DNA of 64,000 nt, taken from contig CM022678.1 of assembly GCA_012295275.1 (NCBI GenBank), forward strand, positions 5,015,777 through 5,079,776. Reading direction: 5' to 3'. This DNA is from Chrysomallon squamiferum. Taxonomy: Eukaryota > Mollusca > Gastropoda > Neomphalida > Peltospiridae. Below are positions 33,361 through 45,508 of the stretch, one piece after another; position 1 is the stretch's first letter, and each line of letters begins with the position of its first letter. Made by a program: the position numbers and the translations under genes. Below the pieces are notes generated by a model. The model searched no databases. It saw nothing but the letters and a program-made list of their open reading frames with translations, and was not told the DNA's origin.

Positions 33361-33730
33361 AGGTTCACATTCAAAAATCCGGCAACCTCCAGACCTTAGG
33401 AGTGCCGGATTTTCAAAATTGCCGAATTTTTTATGGTTATATATGTTGTATATATTTAACAGAAATTTATTACCCGTATACAGCACAAGATAAATGATAA
33501 AATGAGAAGGAATAAGCAGAAATGCCTGTTACCAGGTGCAACCAAAACCCAATAGCTGATTCTGAGTACAGCACCATCAAAACATAAACGGCGCCTCTAG
33601 AAAAGAGTGGCACGCCAACACGGTACATTCAAAAATGGGCTCCGAACCCCATGCCGGTAATGTGAAGGAACCAGATTTCTGTCACTGTAAGCCCGCATGA
33701 GAAATTGTCAAATCCTTTTATTGGAGTGTT
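33360..33730 (+). mobile_element. Dispersed repeat with GCCGGATTTT end motifs, second copy at 4330-4640
   Basis: Starts near AAAAATCCGGCAACCTCCAG, followed by GTGCCGGATTTTCAAAATTG. It then runs collinear with the reverse of 4330-4640 to about 33730, where family coding sequence resumes. The coding-like frame shared by both copies is interrupted by stops here. The end motif recalls pogo-like element termini; class assignment uncertain. Confidence 0.45.
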
Positions 33731-34470
33731 CGCGTGTTAACTGTCCCAGTCGTGTGCACTATCTACAAGAGCCGCTCTACTACATTATACTAATACTAAT
33801 AGATACGATTCAGAAGTTGTCCCGACGTTGTCTTTACGTTACTTGCCTAATGGTGCTACCGTAGTTGTGTTATCTAAAGACATCTAGTAAAGACATGTAA
33901 AGTGTTGTAAAATTGCTGAGCAGAAATATCTACGAAATGCCAACCTGGTTTAAAACAATCTGAAAAAGTATCATGTTCAGAAAAGACTGTCTTGTGATCT
34001 AAAGCGTTTTCATCCGTTGTAATTTCTGTGGCATACAGTTCCAATATGTAACCCTCCACTGAAACTGTGATGTCATGACCGTTTAGTACAGATTTAGTAA
34101 GCGCCATTTTTCTTTCCTTTATTGCTTCTTCAGTAAACTTACTAGGATAAAGTTGCAGACGACAAGAAGACTTCTTAGTAAACCACTCGATTCCGTGAGT
34201 AGAAACGTTCGTCTGCATCTATTCATTCGTGTCCACTTTCTAGTACTGTTTCGAATAATATCCGGACGAGCAAACAAAAAAGAACCGAAGACAGTGATCG
34301 TATGCAAAAGTCTTCGAAACCTTGTTACTCATATGCCTTCGTGATAGTCAGCAAATACGGACTCTATCATTGTAATAAAAAGCTGTATCTCCAATGTAGC
34401 CTTCAGTGCCCCAAGATGGAATCAGAAACCTAACTGGATTACTGTTAGATACAGCAAGCAGAAGACCCTC
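33728..34470 (-). pseudogene. Fragment of the divergent family member (sister of 22.3-23.6 kb)
   Basis: 34440-33874 reads on the minus strand as module 1 and 2 material with IEWFTKKSSCR and MALTKSVLNGHDITVSVEGY, in the divergent form also seen at 23.1-23.5 kb. 33728-33845 matches the module-3 region at 22660-22800, joined after an internal deletion. No start, no signal exon and no module 4; the dispersed repeat at 33360-33730 abuts it. Clearly a relic, but it keeps the frame where the 23.2 kb copy has a four-base insertion. Confidence 0.75.
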
Positions 34471-34667
34471 CAATTATTTATTGGAAATTTTGTGTTGCTT
34501 ATTTCGTTTTAATTCTCTTTACACGACAAACAATTATCTCACTGCAGTCCTGTGTGTATGACACGGTTGTCCAAACTGAGATTTAAAAATCAAAGAAAAT
34601 AAAAAGATAAAAAAATAAACATTCGTTATTTCGAAAATGAAGATAGAAAAAAGAAAATAACATAAAA

Positions 34668-34718
<51 letters not shown>

Positions 34719-35609
34719 ACAAACATCTGAGAATTTCTGCTTCTAATATGAAAAGCAAAACATTAAATAAATACATAAATATCATAAAATCCAAAGAATT
34801 TCTACATTTTTAGGCTACGTTTTCGGCTACGTAAAAAAGAAAACTAATTCCATCAATTCATAACTAAACAAAACAATGGAAAAAAAAAGAAGAAAGAAAC
34901 GGACAAAACATGCACTAAGTCACATCTTCAACATTTTTATTGACTGTTCTCTTCTTCTTTGTTTCCATTCAATAAAAAAGAAACGTGCATCAATTTAATT
35001 TTATTCACAGCAGTCAATTTTAATAAAGTCATCTGGCTAATGGGTAATCAATATTTTGGATAAATATGTACCTAGAGGTACAAATTGTTTTACGTCTGTA
35101 GAATATTTCACAACAGTAAATGTTAATTTCCAATGGACTTGATTCTGCGTTTGAAATTGTCTTAAATATTTTCAGCTTTTCACAAGCGTAAAACATTTCC
35201 TAAATGATTAATAACAATGCGATAATGCTATTCGCGTGATCACGAGAAATAAGGAGTAGGCAGGTTTTACAACAGGATTACATTCATCGTAAAAGGCTAG
35301 AATAATAAATAATATATATTCATGTGAGTGTGTATGTGTGTGAGTGTGTGCGTGTGTTCGTTTGTCAAAATATGACACAATGAGTCTTTGTCGGAAAGAA
35401 TTAAAATGAATTATTAATACCACTTTAAGAAGCAGTATTTCTGATTTCTTATGCTATATCATAATAGAAGATAAAACTATTTTTAAAAAATGAACAAATA
35501 AAAATCAATTAATTGGTATGTAGCTGTTACAAACTTATTTATTAGTGACAACGAAAACTTTTAGAGAAGGATCTATCTGAAGTCTGTTTCCCTATCGGAA
35601 AATACATCC
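34471..35609. other. Intergenic, AT-rich, no gene recognised
   Basis: TAAA run at 34667-34719 and GT-type run at 35325-35360. 35090-35300 is loosely related to 26090-26370. No coding frame that I can support. Confidence 0.5.
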
Positions 35610-35860
35610 TTTATTTCTATAAACGGAATTTAAAAGTTGGACACAAACATGTTCCTATTTAATTCTTACATTATTTGCTTTCACCTACATGTTACACACA
35701 ATTACTTTCATTTTGTCAACTTTAACGGTACATTTGTTTTCAATAAGAGAACCGTGTTTTTCCTTTCCATCTTTGGTGTTGGTGAACGCTTTCAAACCAG
35801 TTGTCTGTGTAGTATGAGAGCGAGACATAGGATTCCATGCACTTACGATATCATTTAGTA
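35610..35860 (-). pseudogene. Ancient relic of module 3 of the secreted family
   Basis: On the minus strand it reads FKAFTNTKDGKEKHGSLIEN, then a stretch ending KMKVIVCNM, a stop, and VKANNVRIK, matching module 3 of intact copies. It is an inverted near-copy of 6890-7020. 35620-35670 further matches the SAQLLNR region. Stops and the lack of neighbouring modules show it is dead. Confidence 0.55.
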
Positions 35861-37224
35861 GTAATTTATATCTTAGGTCTGTATGTGATTACGACTTTAT
35901 ATCGATATGACAACTAAATTAGTGTTTTTTAGTGAGAGTATATGAATGTGACTGAGATACTTTTATTATAGTTCGTGACTTTCAAGAAGATAATGGTAAT
36001 ATTTTTTGAAAATGTACTGAATTATCTCAAGGGATGCGGATAAAGAAAATAGTTACTTGATAGATAGTAACCGAAACATAATTATAATAATAATGTAAAA
36101 GTATACGTAAATAGATAATGAAACCCTGATGATTTTCTTTTGAATATCTACAGTGTTGGGCAGGTACAAAAAGCTCATAACGGCTGCAGTTTTTTCTGAA
36201 AATACAAAAGAAACCTTTATTCACGTAAACTAATAAGTATGTGAGGATCCATAGGCTACTGAAATATTGATTATCCATTAGCCAAATATCGTCTTTTTTT
36301 TCATTACAATATATCTGATTGGAATTTAAGATTACCAGAATATTGCTGTCGTGAAATAAATTACATTAACATCTGTTATAACTGTGTTTCTCAGACGTAT
36401 GCTGATAAACCTATAAATCGTTTTACACTTGGGAAATTTTACTGATCTGAAGTAAAGAAAATGAAAATATGGAGAGTAAAATGTATATCGGTTACATTTT
36501 GTTTAAATTTTCTTTTTGTTTCTTTGTTTTTCTGATTTCTTTCCTTTATTTTTTATTTTATTTTATTTTATTTTTTCATTTCTTTCTCTGCATTGTCTTG
36601 AGTTTTTCTTTTTTCTTTTTTTTCTCTGTTTTTGTTTTTTGTTGTTGTTGTTTTTAAATAAACGTCAATAAAACGTAATTAGTATGACGATGATTAAACT
36701 TATTCCTCATCGAGTTTTACGAATTTTTAGTACGTTAAATTTTAAACCCTGCTTTCAGATATATTGATTGTACTGTTGATATCTTTCTTGAGTGTGTAAA
36801 CTGAAATAACTGATTTCGTACTAATCTCATCAAAGAAAACATCACAACCACGTGAGTAACCCGTGTATCATTCAGCAAACACTGTTCGATCTATGAAAAA
36901 CAAATTTTCTTTTGATACTTTTTCATGGAATCATTATTTAATCACGTTTTGTCATTCATGCCCTTCCAAGTGTTTAAGTGAACTTCAAAAATTACCACAG
37001 TCGCACACAAATGTAAATAAAATAAATATCTATACGATGCATGGCAAAACATAAAATACATATTTTTAACTAAAAACTTTGTCGTTTAATATCATAGTAA
37101 TTTTTTCCAACAAATTAGCCTGATTGATTCAGGATTAAGTTACAAAACCGATAAAGTTACAAAATGGACAATCTACAAATACATTAATCGAGTCTGTTCA
37201 TGATTTTGAAACTTTATTACGAGG
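35861..37224. other. Intergenic, AT-rich, no gene recognised
   Basis: 35880-36000 continues the inverted match to 6660-6800. 36300-36440 is related to 21690-21760 in reverse. The Phe-rich frame at 36469-36657 is a T-rich artefact. Confidence 0.5.
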
Positions 37225-37473
37225 AAAGGTTGGTGATCAATCTGAAATATACCAAAGTTAGTTCGTACTTTTTTTCATTGATTTCTAAAGAGAAATAATT
37301 TTAATCAAACCTAGGATCATTTGACTGAAGCCCACATGTCGAGATTACAAGCTGTCATGCAACATAAAAACAAATTATCAGCTGAATTGAATTTTTGTAT
37401 ACATTTAAGACAGTCAGTGAATCTGTCACATTTGAAGAGAATCGCAGAGATAGTGAGCTAGTCAAGGGTAAGT
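37225..37473 (+). promoter_or_regulatory. Class B promoter and non-coding first exon of the 38.8 kb gene
   Basis: Most complete class B copy on the plus strand: ATTTCTAAAGAGAAATAATT, then GATCATTTGACTGAAGCCCA, TATACAT at 37398-37404, CACATTTGAAGAGAATCGCA and donor GTAAGT at 37468-37473. The exon ends at 37467, and splicing to 38788 gives an intron of about 1.32 kb. Confidence 0.65.
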
Positions 37474-38246
37474 TCAATTCATACATCATCAACATTGTTC
37501 ACAAGTGAAAGTAGTTACTGGAAATTTTGTCTTGCTTATTTTTTTTTTTTTTTTTTAACGATTTCATTCTGATTATAGATGTCGAAATAGTAACGGACAT
37601 TAGTAACATTTTCCATAAGCTTTCTCTTCTTTTACTTAGCTACCTTAATGTTATTTGAATGCAAAGTTGACGAAAAATGCTGTTATCATTCTTAGTAATT
37701 GTTGATGTCACCATCTGCTGGCCATTTACAAATCGGTAAAATGCCTGTAATTTATCAGAAATCTAACCAAGAGACATGTTTTTTAAATTTATTTTCTGTA
37801 TATCCGTGTTGCTGTTATAAAATTATAAGAACTTATTATTAGTAGTAGTAGTACTAGTAGTAGTAGTATTAGTAGCAGTAGTACTAGTAGTAGTAGTAGT
37901 AGTATGACAAATCGATCAAAATACCAAGCCATAACTAGACTCTTTTCGAAATAAAGCAAAAACAATTAATCGCCGAACGTAGCAGGGCAAAAACATTTGG
38001 GCGAGGGATCTGGGGATAAATGAGAATATTTATTGCGTTAGGGCGAGAACCGCGTTAAATCATCAGGTGTTCGATAAATCTGTTTTGATGTCTGGTGTCT
38101 TTGAAGTCAGTTTTGTCTTTCGTCCCTACGACATGGGCAAACTTCAGACGGTAACCACAGTCATCAACGAATTCATTCAGTGGATATCGTTTCTATCGGA
38201 ATAGCGATTTATATTTTATATTTTTTAAACAAAATCTTTGCACTAA

Positions 38247-38304
<58 letters not shown>

Positions 38305-38787
38305 TTCATTACGATGCATTTGCCGGAGTGGCCTCAGTATAGTTACGGCACTGAATACATACAGATATACAGCACTAAAAATATGCCTGTCCGTGCTTGC
38401 GATAATGTATTTCAGTTCAGAATGTTTGTTCATTTAAATTATAGTATCCGCTATCTGATACAACTATGTGATTTCAACTAACGGCTGGGAAGTTTATCAA
38501 TAAATCAGGGAATATTGTAAAGTAACATTTTTTATTTGTCATTATTATTATGCATTAAATCTAAAAGATAAAAATAAAGTAGAAAAGTAAAATAATGTAT
38601 AAGTAAGAGAATATGAAAAGCATATATAACATAAGAATATATTCTTCTCGTGCAACTTTATATATTACATTATTTTAATTTATATTATATTTGAATATTT
38701 CCTTGCATCACTTTTTCACTTCTTCTAAATTTCGATAACAAAAACAACAACAACAATAATAATAATAATAATAATAATCTGTTTTAG
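37474..38787 (+). other. First intron of the 38.8 kb gene
   Basis: Collinear with 28050-29307. Contains an AGT-type run (37838-37905), an AAT run (38250-38302) and AAC/AAT runs just before the GTTTTAG acceptor (38781-38787). Confidence 0.6.
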
Positions 38788-38799
38788 ACTGAGTCTATT

Positions 38800-41122
38800 A
38801 TGAAGCCTGTTTCAAATCTACAAGACTTAGCGAAACTTCTGCTACTTATACTGACAACCACGACAGCAACTGCAGAACAGTGTGGTAAGAATATCTTGAT
38901 TTTTTACTTTCTTTCTCATTTTAATAGTTACAATACTTTTATTTACAATACAATTTAACTTCACTGTATATAAAACTTTGGTCTACTGTTTTAATCATAC
39001 GGTGATGTTGGGGAAAAAAAAGTGAAGGGTATAAAATAATAAAGGATTTCATTTTTCTCATTATCTTATTTCATACATCTAAACAATAAAGTTGCATAGT
39101 GTGATATGTCTGGATATGCAACACTTATAGGTAATGGCGTTTTCAGCTGATATAAATGGCTTTGATATTGTTTGAAAACTAAAGGATAAATTTAGTTCGT
39201 AAGCCAATAAACAGCACCTTTCATGATCCGAAAAAATAGCTATGAGTGTACTTTACTATGAGTAATAATAACTAAAACAATAATAATAAAGAATAAAAAA
39301 ATAAAATGACACCTGCTATTGTTAAAAACTTGAAGACGCACAGTACAGCTTTGAGATCATTTGTAATAGTATTATTTTACTGTCGTACATTTTCATTAGC
39401 GATAACAGATTCCACAAAATAATAATATATTAACTTGAAATATACAAAAAAAATGTATTACATCATTTATGGACCCAAGTTTCGATTTGTTTGAAGACGT
39501 TTTGGAATAAATCAAACTGCGACCATTTATGATGTTAGCTAAGGCATTTTTACCCTCCAGATTTCTGCGACAGTCGATGGCGTAAGATTTATGAGACCGA
39601 TGAGAAAGGAGCAGCAGTTTCCGGCAGCCATGAAGAGCTTTTGACTGCTATCAAACGGGCTGAACCTGTCAAATATCTAATTCCATCATTAGGAAAAGAA
39701 GGCTTCATTGGTAACTGTGACATTTCTTATCCTAAATATGATCCTTCATATTTGCTTTCCACATCATACATTAGTAAGGCTAACTGGAAAACGTTTGAAG
39801 AAGAACCGTATCACCGCCTCTTCAGATTGACCACATCAGGAAACATAAAGGAAATAAGGTACATAGTGAACAGCTTCAAGGATATAAAACACACTGAGTA
39901 TAAAGCAGGAATCCAGTGGTTTGTTAAGAATTCATCGTGCATTTCGCTGCTTCTTGAACATGATCGAGACGGGAAAATAATTAATGGTTCATTAGATAAG
40001 GTGATATCATCAGTCGAATCTGGACACGACATCAGAGAAACGTGGTACAATACAGCAACGGAACCATGTCGAAATATAAAAATTACAGAAGATGGGATCG
40101 TCGTGGGACAATTTGTCTGGGACGTAACGATAATACAATTCCCAAACTGGAACTTCATGAACGTCTACACAAACGCACACACTGCAGCGAACTATTTTTG
40201 GCCCGGTAGGACGTATATCTATCTTAGGAATATTAATATGAATGGGAGATGGTACGCCGACTCCTGCTGGAGACACGTGTTTACGAATGATGAAAATGGT
40301 GATGAAGTAGACGGATCTCTTTCAGAACTGATCTCTGCCGTTAAAGATGGACACAGGGTGAAGGTAATTATGGGAAACTTCTCGATTGAGGCAGACAACG
40401 TGAGGACAAAATCGGGACAGATATCTGCTCAACTTTTGAATCGTCTCTACGCTGAAAAAGTCGATGGCATATTGAAAGGATTTTGGTTCTGGCAGATGGC
40501 GCATACGACAGGAACAGTGGCGACACTTAAATACTCGCTATTTAACGGTACTTCTGTTGGTGAAGAAACGGAAAAGAAAACAATCAAATGGTTTGTTGAC
40601 ACAAAACCATGGAGAAATGTTTTGTCAACAAACAAAAGCGGCGATGTAGTATTTGGATCGAAAGCCGACTTGAGAAGCGCTGTTGAAAATGGTGCTGATG
40701 TACGCGTGGTTCTTCAGATTGATTCCAGCAAACCAGCTTCAAACACTTCCAAGAAAAAGACAGGATGACTGGCGGGAAATGGGCGGAGAAGATGGAGGGC
40801 TGTGGGACAGACACGGCGGATCAGCTGACATGAACGTAAGGAACAGGAGGTCACATGAATGTAAGGAACAGGAGTGGACATTCTTTAAGACTAGCAATCT
40901 GGAGTTAGGTCCTGCTGGGGAGGTTTCTGCCGAGTTACTTCAGAGTGTCAGTACTGAAGAAATGGGATCAAACGAATTGAAAATAAAGAAAGATGCCTTC
41001 TGAAATACATGATCGTCACTACACAAGGTGATGTCGACGTCTCTCAGAGAGGTATAGGAGTAAGCAGAAACGACGGTCACTTTTCTGTTAAATATGCCAT
41101 CAAATGGTTTGTCAACTATTAA
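38800..41122 (+). CDS. Secreted four-module protein with +1 and -1 frameshifts
   Basis: Join 38800-38884 and 39561-41122 (GTAAGA...TACCCTCCAG, phase 1). Signal peptide MKPVSNLQDLAKLLLLILTT. Modules 1 to 3 and the first half of module 4 are open to 40768. An extra A near 40754 (AGAAAAAGA against AGGAAAAGA in the 29.3 kb copy) shifts the frame, and a missing G near 40998 (CTTCTGAAATAC against CTCCTGGAAATAC) shifts it back. Total exon length is then 1647 bases, exactly 549 codons. All else, including the C-terminal KWFVNY and poly(A) signal, is kept. This is either a very young pseudogene or two consensus errors near the gap 150-500 bp downstream. Confidence 0.7.
38885..39560 (+). other. Intron between signal exon and main exon
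   Basis: 676 bp, GTAAGAATATC donor and TTTTTACCCTCCAG acceptor. Its last 140 bases are conserved with 27640-27825 and with the intron ends of the minus-strand copies. Confidence 0.65.
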
Positions 41123-41138
41123 CTTTTGAACCTTACCA

Positions 41139-41188
<50 letters not shown>

Positions 41189-41268
41189 TAGAAACATTCA
41201 ATAATAAAGAAAACTAAAGTTGTTGTTGTTGTTGTTGTTGTTGCTTCTTCTTCTTCTTCTTCTTCTTA
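41123..41268 (+). other. 3' untranslated region with poly(A) signal, running into the gap
   Basis: CA repeat, AATAAA at 41203-41208, GTT run, then TTC run to the first N. The simple repeat probably broke the assembly. Confidence 0.65.
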
Positions 41269-41468
41269 NNNNNNNNNNNNNNNNNNNNNNNNNNNNNNNN
41301 NNNNNNNNNNNNNNNNNNNNNNNNNNNNNNNNNNNNNNNNNNNNNNNNNNNNNNNNNNNNNNNNNNNNNNNNNNNNNNNNNNNNNNNNNNNNNNNNNNNN
41401 NNNNNNNNNNNNNNNNNNNNNNNNNNNNNNNNNNNNNNNNNNNNNNNNNNNNNNNNNNNNNNNNNNNN
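41269..41468. other. Scaffold gap of 200 N
   Basis: A round-number gap of unknown true size. Sequence left (secreted family) and right (methyltransferase array spacer) is unrelated, so linkage here rests on scaffolding. Confidence 0.98.
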
Positions 41469-44400
41469 CACAATAAATGGTGACAAAAATTCTCAAAGTG
41501 CTGTATTATATGCTGATATTCTTAATAATTTATTACTACTACTATTACTGTAGTACCATTACTACTAATAAATCACTAATATCACACAGACAACTCCAAA
41601 CTGATTAAATGGAATACAAAAAACGCATAAAAATCCATTTTAAATACATGGAAACCAATGTGAGAAAGTAAATTGTTAGTTTTATTTGTTTGTTTGTTAT
41701 GTTATTTGTTCCACGCTTTATTTATTTATATATTTATTTATTTATTTTTAGTATAGTAAAGGTCTGTTTGTGTCTGAACGGAGGAGAATAAAAAAACTAC
41801 TAATAAAATATGGAGTTAATTTTCTTGTCTATATTTTTGTTTCTCTTTCTTTTGTTTGGTTCATTAATAAACTAGTTCTTTGTTTCTTATTTTCTTCCTT
41901 TTTTTTCTCTCGGTCTCACTCGATATCCCCACCAATACCATGATTTTGAAGAAAAAAAAAAAAAATATAATTCCATGAGCGAAAGGTCAAATTTCTCTGT
42001 GTCACTAAATGTCTAGCTTGACCTCGAGTTTCAAGTGCATCAACAGTCATATTATAATAGTGTTAAATATAGTACATTCCAAGTAACACTAGAAAACATA
42101 ATTATACCATAAAGTGATGCACCTGAATTATAATTTAGTAAAAAGAAGGACCTAGCTTCGGTGAGAAAAACACTGCTTAAAAAATCTCCTCACAAGATCG
42201 CAATGGGGATCTATGAAACCGCACAACAATACAAATGTCAAGAAGCTTCGTAAAATTACTGTAGAGAGAAAGGAATAAATTACAAAGCAAGACATTTCAT
42301 AACCAGTTACCCATTTATACGGTAATGTCACCGAGTTCCGTCAGTTTTAATAAAACAGAAAAGACAATAGAGAAAAAACAGGAGTACGCACCGACGAATG
42401 TTTGGAATTTGTTGTTTGTCTTGTTTTAGATTTTACCGCTTTTAATTATCTATATTTGATTAGATTATGTTAATATTTGTTTTCCTTAATTAATCTATGC
42501 AGCGGGGGTAACTAACATTTTTTGGGTCCTGAATTTCCATAGAAACGTAAAGCAATAACAAGAAGAAGATCTGATTAATCTCTGTCATCTTCTTCAGTCG
42601 GTTTGTTTGATGGGCTGATTACCCAAATCTTTTAATAAAATGTATCCATTTATATCTCAGCTGTGTGTTAAAATTTAAAATCAGCATGGGATTAAAGTCG
42701 CTTCTCGGGTCCTTTAATGGTTTGACGTCTTCCCTTAGTTCTACAAAGGTTTCCTAATAGGCACAATACAAGACGAAAAAAAAACAACAAATAAATGGAT
42801 TTTAGTAATTTAGACAGATGATGTCGAAAAGCATTTAATATAGGATATTTTCCCCAATATAGTATTGTTGGAGATACGATTTCCCATTGTATAGCTGTTA
42901 GAGTCTTATTTAGTAGAAATATTAAGAAAGATGAAAGAAAGAAGGAAAAAACAGAAGCAAAATGCAAAATAAAAAAAATATATATCAAAAAGAGAAAAAG
43001 GAAAAAGATGATGCAAAAGTAATAAAGAAAAACAATCAAAAAAGGAAGATGAATAAAAAAAAAGAAAATAAGACAAATGGAAAAGAAAGAGAAAAGAAAT
43101 GAAGAAAACAAAACAAAATATAATCCAAACATTCAACACTGCCCTAACACTATTTATTATATCAATCTTTTATAATACAAAGTATGGGAATAGACCTATA
43201 AAATCCTCGCAGTACTTAATTAGTCTGTAATGTAATAAACAGCAATAGAGTTAACAGTGAACATCAACAAATACCATAATAACAGTAATATTAAATAATA
43301 ATAAGAAGAAGAAGAATAAGATATTTAGGTGTTAAAAAGAGGTAAACAGAGTAAAGCATATATCAAATAATCTGATCAATTTTATTAGATTCCTTACCAT
43401 TGTTCTAAAAATTAACATGAGGGTAAACAGCAAACCCTGGTAATCGAATAGCAACAAGAAAAATGTGTATGTAAACCTCCCATTGATCGCGTCATGTGCC
43501 ATATCTATCTCCTACATTGTTTCTTCCTTTAAAATTTATATTTGCAAATAGAAGACGATAATATCCACCTAATCTCAAATTAAAACAATGAATCCGTTTA
43601 GCAAAACTGGTGACGTCAACATAAGAAATAATGTACCAATATCCGGATAATCTATAATAATTTGACTATGCTCAATACAGAGGGACAGGTCCAAACAAGA
43701 TATTCACATAAAGTTACAAAGAAAAAAAAAAAAAAAAAAAAAAAAATAACAGAGATTATTTCCAGTCGATATATTAAGTTCATGCTGGAAGATTGCAAAA
43801 CAGTTTTCCATTGCTGAGCTAAGGTTTAAAAATGTTAAGGTAACTTCTGGGCATAAGGAATCGCAGGTCAGTGGGAATGAAAAATTAGGAGAAAAAAATT
43901 GAATCCAAGAAACTTAACTGAATAAATTAATTAATCGTTTGCTTCTGTTCTAAGTTTTTGCTTGGTTGGCTACGTTTATTTTATTGATTGATTTATTTTA
44001 TTTTAATTTACTTATTTATTTAGTTCAACTTTGTTTGGTTTATTTAATAATTATTCTGAGTACGTATGAGGCGATGTCGGGTTCAATGAATATATAGGTA
44101 ATAAGGAACAAAAGAAAGAAAAGGTTTAACCAAAGATGCGGGTCCGATTTTATTATGATTATTATTTATTATTTTCCTCTGATATGTCATATATTAAAAA
44201 ATGAAATCAAATCAATATAAGAACTGAATTTCCACTAGTGGAAATTACATTTCAAAAATGACACAACTCCATCAAAAATTCCAAAACTTTTCTTATTGTA
44301 CTAAAATTGTTTTTAGTAAAAATATTGCATCATATTAGACAGATGTGTGAATAATTTTAAATATAAAAAAAATAATCACATTTTGCATTTTCTAGACAAT

Positions 44401-44702
44401 TAAATGTAATTTGATATCGAAAGAAAAATCAGACAGCCATCTTAAAATGTAAAGTAATCACACCAACATCTATTACTCTTTAACATCTCGTTAACATCAA
44501 CAATAACCACAATAATTCTTTGTTGATGGTTGTTGTTGCTTTTATTCTTATTTTGTTGATGTTGTTTATGATGATGATGATGATTATTATGTCCAATGTT
44601 TGACTTATCATCATCATTATTATTACCATCATAATCATCATATCATTAGTACTAGTATTATTATTACACATATTATTATTATTATTATTGCAGATTGAAA
44701 AA
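41469..44702 (+). repeat. Diverged spacer copy of the methyltransferase array (before copy A)
   Basis: Collinear with the spacers at about 46410-49619, 51530-54758, 56670-59897 and 61800 onward (for example CTCAAAGTGCTGTATTATA, CAGCGGGGGTAACTAACATT, GTTGGAGATACGATTTCCCA). It differs by many single-base indels, often in short homopolymers. A methyltransferase gene should precede it but would fall in the gap. No genes inside; Phe-rich or Lys-rich frames are artefacts. Confidence 0.75.
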
Positions 44703-45508
44703 ATGGGTAACTAATAAGATCTAGTTCTTGTCCAGCTGCAAAATCATGCCTGGTTGTTATGGCACCGCTGCTCATTACAAAAATCTTAGCTAAAAAAACA
44801 AACATTTTATGAAATTTTGCCAAGCTGAAACAAAAGGTCCTGAAAGACTGAATCTACTACCTGTCACATTTCCACCAGGACAACCTGGTCTGCTAGGATG
44901 GGACGGACTGGGCTGGAAAATGGAAATAAACTTTGTAAATGGGCAGATTTTCTCATTGCCATGTTGAAAAAACTAATGGTAGGAAGGTAGTTGCAATGGA
45001 AGTTTTGCCTGACAATCTTCAACGACTCTGCAAGTCTGTTGAACGTGGCGCTTTAACCAACAACGTCAAACTTATTCTCAATCCTATTTCAGACGGACAC
45101 GGAATTCTTTCATTCACAAATCCACTATCCAGTGCCTTTCTTAATCGTAAGGCTACACCGAATACGACTACGTCGTCGTCGTTGTGCAAGCAATCTCTGT
45201 CGTTTCAGACGGCAACGTTGGATGACGTGCTCACTTTTGTCATGTTCAAGAAAGCTTTCATAAAAATGGACGTTGAAGGTTTTGAGCATCAAGTAGTCAG
45301 AGGAGGAAAGAAATTCTTCTCCGAAATCGACGTGCGAGGGATTCTGATGGAATGGGTTCTACACAGGAACAAAGAAGGTGAAAAGATTATCGAAGATATG
45401 ATGAAAATGAACTATGTTCCTTTTGATTCTCTGTCACCCAAAAAACAGCTGAAACCGGAAGATATAATGAATTGGCCGCATGACGTACTTTGGAGGAAAA
45501 CAGCCTGA
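44703..45508 (+). pseudogene. FkbM-type methyltransferase copy A, dead
   Basis: The first ATG (44703) gives MGN then stop because of an inserted base. Several further indels lie before 44960. Compared with copy B a 192-bp block (B positions 49894-50085) is deleted, removing 64 codons that include the DIGSHIG SAM-binding motif. Downstream, codons from RKVVAMEVLP to the C-terminal DVLWRKTA are open and conserved, including IKMDVEGFEHQVVRGG. Without motif I it cannot bind SAM in the normal way. A poly(A) signal at 45558-45563 remains. Confidence 0.8.

Noticed and set aside
41198-41496. Open frames across the N gap
   Set aside because: They consist mostly of unknown residues and simple repeat.
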